Positions 9,248-16,891 of a stretch of DNA of 64,000 nucleotides are shown here, one piece after another (position 1 is the first letter of the stretch; every line of letters begins with the position of its first letter). This DNA comes from Pandoraea commovens (lineage in GTDB: Bacteria; Pseudomonadota; Gammaproteobacteria; Burkholderiales; Burkholderiaceae). The notes below the pieces were generated by a model that saw only the letters and a list, made by a program, of their open reading frames with translations, ran no database searches and was not told the DNA's origin. The DNA is taken from positions 478,840 through 542,839 of the forward strand of contig NZ_CABPSA010000003.1 in NCBI RefSeq assembly GCF_902459615.1. Direction: 5' to 3'. Made by a program: the position numbers and the translations under genes.

Positions 9248-9310
9248 GTCGGGCACTCCTTGCGAATGAGTGCCAGTCTAAAAACTCCGCTTCAATAATA
9301 AAAATCGTTA

Positions 9311-9341
9311 TATCGGATACAAAACATCCAAAATTCCGATA
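9311..9341. promoter_or_regulatory. Inverted repeat upstream of the YeiH-type gene
   Basis: TATCGGA (9311-9317) and TCCGATA (9335-9341) are perfect inverted arms 17 bp apart, with an inner GGAT/ATCC pair (9315-9318 and 9326-9329). The stretch is AT-rich against a GC-rich background and lies 64 bp upstream of the start, a reasonable place for an operator. The binding protein is unknown. Confidence 0.4.
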
Positions 9342-9382
9342 AATCTTCAGAGCAATGATAAGCCACTGATTCCATGAGGGTT

Positions 9383-9412
9383 TTAGCGACGTTCGCGCGG
9401 TCCCGGTACACT
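9383..9412 (+). promoter_or_regulatory. Possible sigma-70 promoter of the isomerase gene
   Basis: TTAGCG (9383-9388) and TACACT (9407-9412) are spaced by 18 bp. The predicted transcript start would be about 50 nt before the ATG at 9471. The match to the -35 consensus is weak. Confidence 0.35.
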
Positions 9413-9470
9413 GTCCCGAGCGTCAAGTCGCACGCGCCGAGAAAAATTTCTACACAGGAGACCGCGCCCC

Positions 9471-10133
9471 ATGTCGCAGACTGCCGACACCCCCGTCCGT
9501 CACGCCCAGTGGTATTTCGACTTCGCCTCCCCGTTCGCATACCTGCAATTCGAGCGCTTCGATACGCTGCCGCGCACGCTCGACATCGAACTCAAACCCA
9601 TCGTGCTGGGCGCGATCCTCGTGCACTTGCAGACGCAGGGACCGGCAGAGACGCCGTATAAGCGCATCTTTACCTATCGCATGGCGCAGTTTCGCGCCGA
9701 GCAGGACGGCATTGCGTACCGGATGCCGCCGGTGCACCCGTTCCATCCGATTCGCGTGTTGCGCCTGGCGGTTGCGTTAGGCGCGACGCACGACGTCGTG
9801 CGCACGATCTTCCGCTTCATCTGGGCGGAGGGACGCGACGTGACCGACCCGCAGGGCTGGGCCGATCTGAGCGAGCGCCTCGGCCTGCGTCCCGACGACG
9901 CGACAGCGCGCGCAGAATCGCCCGAAGTCAAAGCGGCGCTTCGCGAGAACACCGAAGGGGCGATTGCCGCCGGGGTGTTCGGCGTGCCGACGTTTGCTTA
10001 TAACGGAGAGTTGTACTGGGGGGACGACGCCACGGCGATGTTCCGCCATTGCCTCGCGCATCCGGAATGGCTGCAGTCGCCGGACGTCAGTCGGCTGCAA
10101 CAGGTGACGGTCGGCGTGAAACGCGAGCGCTGA
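9471..10133 (+). CDS. 2-hydroxychromene-2-carboxylate isomerase family protein (DsbA/kappa-GST fold)
   Basis: The 220-residue protein shows the DsbA-fold oxidoreductase pattern of HCCA isomerases and kappa glutathione transferases. The N-terminal strand is YFDFASPFAYL with the catalytic-type Ser replacing the DsbA Cys, and the cis-Pro loop is GVFGVPTFAYNGELYWGDD near residue 170. Relatives isomerise ring-opened aromatic intermediates with glutathione in the cytoplasm. No naphthalene-pathway genes are nearby, so the physiological substrate is open. AGGAG lies 11 nt before ATG. A decameric tandem repeat begins 7 bp after the stop. Confidence 0.85.
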   Translation: MSQTADTPVRHAQWYFDFASPFAYLQFERFDTLPRTLDIELKPIVLGAILVHLQTQGPAETPYKRIFTYRMAQFRAEQDGIAYRMPPVHPFHPIRVLRLAVALGATHDVVRTIFRFIWAEGRDVTDPQGWADLSERLGLRPDDATARAESPEVKAALRENTEGAIAAGVFGVPTFAYNGELYWGDDATAMFRHCLAHPEWLQSPDVSRLQQVTVGVKRER

Positions 10134-10140
10134 TAGTGAC

Positions 10141-10210
10141 GCTGCTTGAAGGTGCTTGAAGGTGCTTGAAGGTGCTTGAAGGTGCTTGAACGTGCTTGAT
10201 GCTGCGTGAT
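10141..10210. repeat. 10-bp tandem repeat (ggtgcttgaa)
   Basis: Five near-identical decamers (10141-10190) are followed by two degenerate ones (to 10210). The repeat starts 7 bp past the isomerase stop and ends 28 bp before the end of the convergent SGNH hydrolase gene. Each unit contains TGA on the plus strand. The number of units is likely to vary between strains. Confidence 0.9.
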
Positions 10211-10238
10211 GGTGATCGACGGGGGCCGCTGACAGACG

Positions 10239-11633
10239 TCAGCGCGTGGCTCCCGACGGTTGCGTCTTCGCACCGCTACCAAGAATCAGCGGCAGCGACA
10301 CGGCGTCTGCCATCGCAGCGTAACCGGCGTCGCTCGGGTGCGTGCCGTCACCGCTATCCAGGCGCGGCAGCATGCGTGTCGGTTGCGACGGATCGCGTAA
10401 TGCCGCGTCGAAATCGATCACGCCATCGAACGCGCCGCCGGTACGGACCCACTGATTGACGGCCTCACGCACGGCTTCGCGCTCAGGCGGCAGTTTGCCC
10501 GGCGGGATCGTGGTGCCGACAATGCGCACGTTGCGGGCGTGCGCCGCCGCAATCAGCGACTGATAGCCCGCGATCATCTCCGGCGCGGTCACGATCACGT
10601 GCGGCACGTCGCAATCGAGCCCACCGTGCGGCGGCACGTAACCGAAATTGATGTCGTTGATGCCGACCTGCACGACGACCGTCTTCACACCGGGCTGCTC
10701 CAGCGCGTCGCGACGAAAGCGCGCCACCAGCCGCTCGCCGTAGCAGGCCGAATCGTGCAGCAAGCGATTGCCGCTGATGCCGAGATTGAGTACTGCGATA
10801 TCGCGTCGCCCGGCGGCGTCCAGACGACGCACCAACCCATCCGGCCAGCGACGATTGGCGTTCAGCGTGCTGCGCATGCCGTCCGTGATCGAATCGCCAA
10901 TCGCGACGATGGCGTGCGACGGGGCATCGGGCACGACGCTCAGCCCGGCCAGCCACAACGTATTCGTGAAGCGCGTGGGGAACGATGCCGCCTGTGCGTT
11001 ATCGACGAAATCCCCCGCGCCGCTCAGAAAGGCGGTTTGCTGCGCGATCTTGTGCCACGTGGTGGGCGTCTTCGATGATTCTTGGGTGAAAAGACTGACG
11101 GCCAGCGGCGTTCCGGCACGCACAGCGAACGGCAACGGGTCGCTTTCGAGCGACGCGCCCGGTGCAATGCGCGCCGCCGGTTGCCCGCCGAACGTCAGGC
11201 CTCGCACCGTGCCCGCGTCGATGGATGCACCGCGTGTGGAGACAGCGAGGCTCGCGCGTTCGATGATCAGCGGCTGTGTGCCGTAAGCGTTCGAGAACCG
11301 CACGCGGACATCGTTGCCGGACAGCGTGGGATAGACGATCTGACGGACGGTGCGTCCACCTGCGGCCGGTGCCCGGTTGAACGAAGGCGCCGCCGGATGC
11401 TGCGCGACGGCTTGCGGGGCCGTCGCCCATGCCCCGACGCGTGCGTTCTGAACATTCAATGCGCCCTGCCCCTGAGCAAACGCCGTCGAGGACACACCGG
11501 CGAGGGTGGCCGCGAACACGGTCAGCGCGACGCGCAAAGCACGTTGCACTCGGGACGAGCCCTCGGCAGCGGGAAGCCAGAAGTTCTTGAACGTAGACAA
11601 CGTCGGGAGCATGAAAACAGCGTAGGCCAACAT
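10239..11633 (-). CDS. Secreted SGNH/GDSL-type hydrolase
   Basis: The 464-residue protein carries the SGNH blocks. Block I AIGDSITDG gives the nucleophile Ser, block III is VGINDINF, and block V DGTHPSDAGY gives the Asp-His pair near the C-terminus. The first 60 residues contain a hydrophobic signal segment (VALTVFAATLAG) ending in STAFA, so export is likely, although the n-region is unusually long and the start uncertain. About 170 residues between the signal and block I form a beta-rich accessory domain, as in many Burkholderiales SGNH esterases. Probable role is hydrolysis of esters outside the inner membrane. It is convergent with the isomerase gene. Confidence 0.85.
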   Translation of the reverse strand: MLAYAVFMLPTLSTFKNFWLPAAEGSSRVQRALRVALTVFAATLAGVSSTAFAQGQGALNVQNARVGAWATAPQAVAQHPAAPSFNRAPAAGGRTVRQIVYPTLSGNDVRVRFSNAYGTQPLIIERASLAVSTRGASIDAGTVRGLTFGGQPAARIAPGASLESDPLPFAVRAGTPLAVSLFTQESSKTPTTWHKIAQQTAFLSGAGDFVDNAQAASFPTRFTNTLWLAGLSVVPDAPSHAIVAIGDSITDGMRSTLNANRRWPDGLVRRLDAAGRRDIAVLNLGISGNRLLHDSACYGERLVARFRRDALEQPGVKTVVVQVGINDINFGYVPPHGGLDCDVPHVIVTAPEMIAGYQSLIAAAHARNVRIVGTTIPPGKLPPEREAVREAVNQWVRTGGAFDGVIDFDAALRDPSQPTRMLPRLDSGDGTHPSDAGYAAMADAVSLPLILGSGAKTQPSGATR

Positions 11634-11762
11634 GGATGATTCGGGCAGCAGCCGTCATTGTGCCTGATTGCGGCCGTTGGCAAGGACTTACATTACCTTT
11701 CAGGCATGGCCCCGCCGCCCGGTTTGGCGTGTCGAAACCCGACAAGCTAAGACGAGAGGAAT

Positions 11763-11832
11763 CAGTACGTCGAAATCAGTACGTCGAAGTCAGTACGTTG
11801 AAGTCAGTACGTTGAAGTCAGCGCGTCGAGAT
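11763..11832. repeat. 14-bp tandem repeat overlapping the 3' end of yfiB
   Basis: Five 14-bp units run without gaps: 11763, 11777, 11791, 11805 and 11819. The outermost are CAGTACGTCGAAAT-like and the last, CAGCGCGTCGAGAT, encodes the final residues and stop of yfiB. The array therefore looks like repeated duplication of the gene's own terminal sequence. Each unit carries a TGA on the minus strand, though 14 bp is not a codon multiple. Confidence 0.9.
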
Positions 11833-12447
11833 CACGATGGCGACACGCCGGTTCTGCGCGCGCCCTGCCGGTGTGCTGTTGTCGGCCACCGGATTACGCT
11901 TGCCCGCCCCGATCGTCTGAATGCCTGCACGCTTGACGCCTGCCTCAGCCAGCACACCGGCCACAGCGTCGGCACGGCGTGCCGAAAGCTGCTCGTTGTA
12001 GGTATCGCTGCCGACCGAGTCGGTGTATCCGTAGACGCGCACCGCGTCGAGTCCGACCTTCACCAGCGTGTGCCCGATGCGCGTGACCGTCTCGCGCGCA
12101 GGGTCGCGCACCACGAACTTGTCGGTGTCGAAGAGGACCGTGTCCGAGAGCCCGAACTCCCAGCCTTCGTCCGTCTGCGTGAAGCCTTCCGACTTGAGCG
12201 CTGCGATCTGCTCAGGCGTCAGGCCGTGCACAGGCGTGGTCTGACACCCGGCGAGCGCCCCGAAGCCAAGCAGGACCAGCAGCCCGAGCGCGCGACGCAG
12301 GAGCGTCCGGTATTGCGAGAAAGTGCGATTCAGCGCGGCGGTGAAGTGGCCACGGAAGTTGCCCCGGCGGGCAGATGAATGTTGTGAGCTGCCCGTGCCG
12401 ACAGCGTCGGCAGTATTAGCAGCGATAGCAGCGAAGTCCAAGGCCAA
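11818..12447 (-). CDS. yfiB: OmpA-family outer-membrane lipoprotein YfiB
   Basis: An OmpA-like peptidoglycan-binding domain occupies residues about 95-205 (VRVYGYTDSVGSDTYN, SARRADAV, GAGKRNPVADN, GRAQNRRVAI). Before it is a hydrophobic stretch ending in the lipobox LAGC, so the mature protein should begin at that Cys. In the known YfiBNR system the lipoprotein sequesters YfiR at the outer membrane and so releases the cyclase YfiN. The annotated start is TTG and the n-region before the lipobox is about 45 residues, much too long, so the true start is uncertain and could be a non-canonical codon further in. It lies 69 bp after yfiN on the same strand. Confidence 0.85.
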   Translation of the reverse strand: MALDFAAIAANTADAVGTGSSQHSSARRGNFRGHFTAALNRTFSQYRTLLRRALGLLVLLGFGALAGCQTTPVHGLTPEQIAALKSEGFTQTDEGWEFGLSDTVLFDTDKFVVRDPARETVTRIGHTLVKVGLDAVRVYGYTDSVGSDTYNEQLSARRADAVAGVLAEAGVKRAGIQTIGAGKRNPVADNSTPAGRAQNRRVAIVISTR

Positions 12448-12516
12448 TCCCCATTGCGGTGTGAAATCCGGTCGTCATTTATGGTTATGTTTTCAGCTTA
12501 GGTGTTGCTCGCCGCC

Positions 12517-13929
12517 TTATCCCTTGGGGCTTTCCGCAACATGCCAGGTGCCGTCGCCGACACGCTTGGCCTGATACATCGCCGCATCCGCTGCGCGCAG
12601 CAGCGCTACCGCGTCGTTGGCGTGTGTCGGGTACAACGCCACGCCGATGCTCATCGACGTGGCCAGTTCGCTGCCGTCGGGCAGGGCAATCGGCCGTTCC
12701 ATCGAGGCCAGCAGGTTCTGGGCGAGACGCACGGCGTTGGACGTCTGCCGCACGCCGGGCAGCATCACCGCGAACTCGTCGCCGCCCAGACGTGCCACCA
12801 GATCCCCCTCGCGTAGCGGCTCGCGCAGACGCTTGGCAATCGCCACGAGCACTGCGTCGCCAGCGTCGTGGCCGAGCTGATCGTTGATGTCCTTGAAGCG
12901 ATTGCTGTCGAGATACAACAGCGCGACGTGTGTGCCCAACTCGCGTGCCTCATCGAGCGCCTGCACCAACCGCGACTCGAAATACGCGCGATTCGGCAAG
13001 CCCGTCAGCGGGTCATGATTCGCCTGATGGGCGAGCGTCGCATTCTGCGCGCGCAAATGGTTTTGCCAGCCTTCGAACTCGTCGAGCAGCGCGTTAAAGT
13101 CGTCGCCCAGCTCCTTGAGTTCGGCAATCGGCGTCGCGGCGACGCGCTGATGGAACGCCCGCTCGCGACGCACCGCATGCGCCACTTCCGCCAGCGCACG
13201 CAGCGGCTTGACGATATCGCGGTGCATCCGCTTGGCCAGCACGTTCGCAACGCCGAACGTGACGGCAAGGCACGCGAGCACGCCACCGATTCCGCTCATC
13301 AGAAACACGAAGAACTGATTGCCCTGCCCCTGGACTTCGATCGTGCCAACGACCTTGTCTTCATGACGGATCGGCAGCGTCACCGGACCGGGCATGGCGA
13401 TGTCGGCGACAGTTCGCTCGATACGTGCCAGCGTGCCGCCGTCGGGACGCCGCCACATCGCAAACTGCGCGTTGCGCGCATCGAGCACGCGCACCTGAAC
13501 CACGTCTTCGTCTTTGGCAATGAGCGCAATCGCTTCCTGCGCCGCCACCCTGTCGCCGAACACCACTGCCGCTTCGGCGGTGTAGGCCAGCGAGCGCCCG
13601 ATCAGCAGCAGATTGTTTTCGGCGTAGGCGCGCAGCGCGATCCACGCGACGCCAGAGAGCAAGAGTGCAGCGAGGACCACGGCGGAGACCGCGAGACGCA
13701 GATGCGTGCGTCGCAGCACGCGCTGCAAGGAGGGTCGTCGCCGACGCACGGTTGAAGCAGGGGGTGGCGTCGATGTGAGACCGGCGGAAGCGGGCGGCGG
13801 CTCGTGGGTCGATTCGTGCGCTGCCGCGCCGGTCGCCACGTCTGGCGCGGCTTGCGGTGACAGCAGTCCGGCCACGGGTGTCCCCGGTCCGGACGGCGGT
13901 GGATGGGCTGGGGGGAATTGGGTTGTCAT
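12517..13929 (-). CDS. yfiN: Membrane diguanylate cyclase YfiN/TpbB (CHASE8-HAMP-GGDEF)
   Basis: The 470-residue inner-membrane protein has a Pro/Ala-rich cytoplasmic N-terminus of about 75 residues and a first helix near residue 95. A periplasmic CHASE8-like sensor, a second helix near residue 220 and a HAMP linker follow. The C-terminal cyclase domain has LTGLPNRAYF, FKDINDQLGHDAGD and the intact active-site motif GGDEF; REGD five residues before it is an RxxD inhibitory I-site. It should make cyclic di-GMP when not bound by periplasmic YfiR. The ATG overlaps the yfiR stop by 4 bp (ATGA), implying translational coupling. The frame is open far upstream, but that part is the shadow of yfiR. 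Confidence 0.92.
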   Translation of the reverse strand: MTTQFPPAHPPPSGPGTPVAGLLSPQAAPDVATGAAAHESTHEPPPASAGLTSTPPPASTVRRRRPSLQRVLRRTHLRLAVSAVVLAALLLSGVAWIALRAYAENNLLLIGRSLAYTAEAAVVFGDRVAAQEAIALIAKDEDVVQVRVLDARNAQFAMWRRPDGGTLARIERTVADIAMPGPVTLPIRHEDKVVGTIEVQGQGNQFFVFLMSGIGGVLACLAVTFGVANVLAKRMHRDIVKPLRALAEVAHAVRRERAFHQRVAATPIAELKELGDDFNALLDEFEGWQNHLRAQNATLAHQANHDPLTGLPNRAYFESRLVQALDEARELGTHVALLYLDSNRFKDINDQLGHDAGDAVLVAIAKRLREPLREGDLVARLGGDEFAVMLPGVRQTSNAVRLAQNLLASMERPIALPDGSELATSMSIGVALYPTHANDAVALLRAADAAMYQAKRVGDGTWHVAESPKG

Positions 13930-14591
13930 GGCGTTGCTGGCTTTCGCGCCAGCTTCAGCACGTTCGGGTGGACACGCACACCACTGCGCGCGACGGTGTC
14001 GAGGTTGATATCGAAGGTCACCCGGTCGGCATCGACGTTCAGGCAGAACATCGTGCCAACGGTGCACGAGTCGTTGCGTTCGCTGATCGTCAGCACGGGA
14101 TGACCGGCGAGGTTGGCCAGCAGTTGGCGACGCTCGAAATCGCTCATCGCGCCGAGGTACAACACGTCGCACAACGAACCGATGGTCGGCTCCAGAGGCG
14201 AGACGCGCTGCGCTTCCACCGGTGGCGCACTGCCTGACGGCTGAGCCGCCAGCAGGTCGCGCGCATAGTCGGTGTTGCCTGCCACGCACAGACGCACTTT
14301 CGCGGGCATCGTCGGCCAGCGGGTGAAACTGATGATGCCGAGTACGACTTGCCGGACATTGGCGTCACGCACACTGACGGAAGCGGCACCGGCATTGCTT
14401 GCATTGCCTGCGGCCGCCGACTGCGCCGCGGCCTGCCCTGGTCCCGTCAGTCCCACCATGAGGACACTCAGGTACATCAGGCACAACCGCAACAGACGCA
14501 GCCATGAGCGCGCGCGCGCAGACCGACCTCTGCCGCATGTTTGCCGCAGGCCTCGTGTCACACCGGTCGTCATTGTCCGGTCGCTATGCAA
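13926..14591 (-). CDS. yfiR: Periplasmic repressor YfiR (DUF4154 family)
   Basis: The 221-residue protein has a signal segment (LCLMYLSVLMVGL, residues about 36-50) followed by the YfiR fold. Visible family features are the opening FTRWP, the LCVAGN strand, CDVLYLG and the closing VRVHPNVLKLARK. In Pseudomonas and E. coli YfiR inhibits YfiN in the periplasm and is redox-sensitive through Cys pairs; four Cys remain in the mature part here (in LCVAG, LCDVL, DSCTV and MFCLN). GGGAAGG before the ATG supports this start. It is the first gene of the yfiR-yfiN-yfiB operon. Confidence 0.9.
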   Translation of the reverse strand: MHSDRTMTTGVTRGLRQTCGRGRSARARSWLRLLRLCLMYLSVLMVGLTGPGQAAAQSAAAGNASNAGAASVSVRDANVRQVVLGIISFTRWPTMPAKVRLCVAGNTDYARDLLAAQPSGSAPPVEAQRVSPLEPTIGSLCDVLYLGAMSDFERRQLLANLAGHPVLTISERNDSCTVGTMFCLNVDADRVTFDINLDTVARSGVRVHPNVLKLARKPATP

Positions 14592-14964
14592 CGTCGCCTT
14601 CCCTCAGTACCCAAATGTTCGCGGTCGTCCGCTTGCCCGTCAAAATGCATTGTCGGCACCACCCGTGAGATCGACGCCATTTCAGTGCCATCCCGACGGA
14701 AACAGGCCGCATGATACCGAACGGCTCCTCGCGAAGCCATACGGATCGGGTCCGACGAGGCATTTCCACACCGGTGTCGCCAGCCCACAGCATGCGCGTG
14801 CCGCCGCCTTTTCGGAACCCCTTCCGACCCCGCGTTTTCCCTTGCACGAAGACGCTTGCATCGTGGCAGAATGGCGCTCATAACCAATTGAAAAACAAGA
14901 GGAATCGGGCGACGAGATCGCTCGATTTTCGAGATAAAAAATCGCGACGCCAGGGAGGTGTTGC

Positions 14965-15015
14965 ATGACGTTCCTGAATCCCGGCCGGACCGGCTTTCGG
15001 GAGGTACGGACGTGA
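14965..15015 (+). CDS. 16-codon upstream ORF coupled to the PAS-GGDEF-EAL gene
   Basis: ATG at 14965 is preceded by GGGAGG at 14954-14959, and the frame encodes MTFLNPGRTGFREVRT. Its TGA (15013-15015) overlaps the GTG start of the next gene (15012-15014), the arrangement typical of translational coupling. The ribosome binding site of the downstream gene (GGGAGG, 14999-15004) lies inside this ORF. Whether the peptide matters or only its translation is unknown. Confidence 0.5.
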   Translation: MTFLNPGRTGFREVRT

Positions 15016-16733
15016 ACGATCCCGTACCTCGTCGGGTGCCCGACGTCCAGGGCGAGTTGAGCCGTGCCGCGCTCGACAGCGCGCCGTATGCGATGTTCGT
15101 CTGTACCGACGACGGCATGCTCGAACGCATGAACGCGGCGTTCACGCGCCTGACCGGCTATACACCCGACGACCTGCTGGGCAAACGCAGCTTCCTCTCG
15201 CTACTCGATCCTTCGGAACTGGCACGCCGCCGCCTGCCTGCGCTGGCCAGTCTGTCGGCGCATGAAGCGGTGCCGTATGACGACGAATGGCATCTGCTCA
15301 CCCACATCCGTAGCTGGTTACCGATCCGTCTCGCGCTCTCCTGCGTCGAACACGCACCGGGCGAGCGCCGCTGGGTCGGCATCGTGCTCGATCTGTCGCA
15401 GCAAGTGCAGGTCGCGTCGCGGCTCTGGTATGTCACACACCACGACCCGGTCACCAGTCTGCCCAATCAGACCTTGCTCAACGAACGTCTCGAACTGGCG
15501 ATTCATCGTTGCGCGATTCAACAGGTCGGACTCACGGTGATGCTGGTCGAACTCGATCACCTGCGCAAACTACGCAGCACCTTCGGTCCGCCCGCCGCCG
15601 AGCTGGCGCTGCGCATCGCGGCCGAGCGGCTGCGCGAGGCCAGCGGTCCCGAGGATGCCCTCGCCTGTCTGGGCGGCAGCCAGTTCGTGATCGTCACCAA
15701 CGAAACCGGAGACGGCGCACGCCTTCTCGCTGCACGCATTCAAGCACGGCTCGCACAATGGGTGGACGTCGATCAGAACTCGGTCGCGCTGGACGCGAGC
15801 ATCGGCGCGGTCAGCTACCCGGATCACGGCAATACCCCCGAGACGCTGCTGCGGCGCGCCCACGTGGCGCTCGGCATTGCCAGCGCCGCCGGTGGCGGCC
15901 TGCGCTTTTTCAGCAACGAGATGGATTCACAGGCACGCCGCCGCAACGAACTGGAGACGCTGCTGCGCGTGGCCGTGCATGAGGCGTCGCATTCGCAGTT
16001 GCATCTCGTCTACCAGCCGCAGGTCACGCTCTCGACGGGCGAGATCCGCAGTGCGGAAACACTGCTGCGCTGGCGTCATCCCTCGCTCGGCGCTGTCGGC
16101 CCGGCGGAATTCGTGCCGATTGCCGAGACATCCGGGCTGATTCTGCCGCTGGGCGAATGGGTCATGCAGACCGCTTGCCGGGAAGCGAGCCGGTTACTGC
16201 GACGCTGCGGCCATTTGCCGCGCATCTCCGTGAACGTCTCCGCGCAGCAATTCGCGCGCCAGGACGTCGTCGGCATGATCGAGCGCGCGCTTAACGCCCA
16301 TGCGCTGGAGCCGCGCCATCTGGAAATCGAAATCACCGAGACGGTCTTGCTGGGCGACTCCAGCACCGCCGTCGGCTGTCTGCGCTCGCTGCACGACATG
16401 GGCGTGGAAATTGCCGTGGACGACTTCGGTACGGGCTACGCGAGTCTTGCCTATCTCACGCGCTTTCCGATTCATCGCCTGAAGATCGATCAGAGCTTCG
16501 TGCGCGATATGCTCACGCATGCACCGAGCCATGCCATCGTGAGCGCCGTCATCGCAATGGCGCATTCGCTGGGGTTGCGTGTGACGGCCGAAGGCGTCGA
16601 GACACAGGCGCAGGCGCAGCGGCTCACCGAGCTGGGCTGCGACGAGGCGCAGGGCTACTGGTTCGCACGCCCGATCGACGCACAGGGCTTCTATCACATC
16701 GTGGCACCGCTGGGCAGCAGTGCGCGGCGATGA
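15012..16733 (+). CDS. PAS-GGDEF-EAL protein with degenerate GGDEF, probable c-di-GMP phosphodiesterase
   Basis: The protein has an N-terminal PAS domain (residues about 15-130, MNAAFTRLTGYTPDDLLGK), a GGDEF domain and a C-terminal EAL domain. The cyclase signature is replaced by GGSQF, so that domain is almost certainly inactive as a cyclase. The EAL domain reads ETLLRW instead of EALLRW but keeps the other catalytic and metal ligands: Asn in SVNVSAQQF, Glu in IEITET, DDFGTGY, Lys in LKIDQSF, Glu in TAEGVET and Gln in EAQGYWF. Hydrolysis of cyclic di-GMP is therefore likely. I choose GTG at 15012, seven bases after GGGAGG; the frame can also open at GTG 14958. It is divergent from the yfiRNB operon. 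Confidence 0.88.
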   Translation: MNDPVPRRVPDVQGELSRAALDSAPYAMFVCTDDGMLERMNAAFTRLTGYTPDDLLGKRSFLSLLDPSELARRRLPALASLSAHEAVPYDDEWHLLTHIRSWLPIRLALSCVEHAPGERRWVGIVLDLSQQVQVASRLWYVTHHDPVTSLPNQTLLNERLELAIHRCAIQQVGLTVMLVELDHLRKLRSTFGPPAAELALRIAAERLREASGPEDALACLGGSQFVIVTNETGDGARLLAARIQARLAQWVDVDQNSVALDASIGAVSYPDHGNTPETLLRRAHVALGIASAAGGGLRFFSNEMDSQARRRNELETLLRVAVHEASHSQLHLVYQPQVTLSTGEIRSAETLLRWRHPSLGAVGPAEFVPIAETSGLILPLGEWVMQTACREASRLLRRCGHLPRISVNVSAQQFARQDVVGMIERALNAHALEPRHLEIEITETVLLGDSSTAVGCLRSLHDMGVEIAVDDFGTGYASLAYLTRFPIHRLKIDQSFVRDMLTHAPSHAIVSAVIAMAHSLGLRVTAEGVETQAQAQRLTELGCDEAQGYWFARPIDAQGFYHIVAPLGSSARR

Positions 16734-16740
16734 GGGGGCC

Positions 16741-16765
16741 GAGCGCGGCTGAGCGGGGCTGAGCG
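16741..16765. repeat. Short 10-bp repeat after the PAS-GGDEF-EAL gene
   Basis: gagcgcggct, gagcggggct and a partial gagcg follow each other directly, 7 bp past the stop. It is minor, but it has the same placement as the other 3'-end repeats in this window. Confidence 0.6.
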
Positions 16766-16891
16766 ATTCATGTATCCAGCGACGTCTTTTTTGTCGACAT
16801 GGCGTATCAAGACTCGCGCGTGACTTTAGAACGCGGTATGGTACGTCGCGAAGGGATTCCCCCGAACGACGTAGCAACGAGGAATAACGCC

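Noticed and set aside
10141-10210. Possible CRISPR array
   Set aside because: Units are 10 bp and contiguous with no spacers; no cas genes are present.
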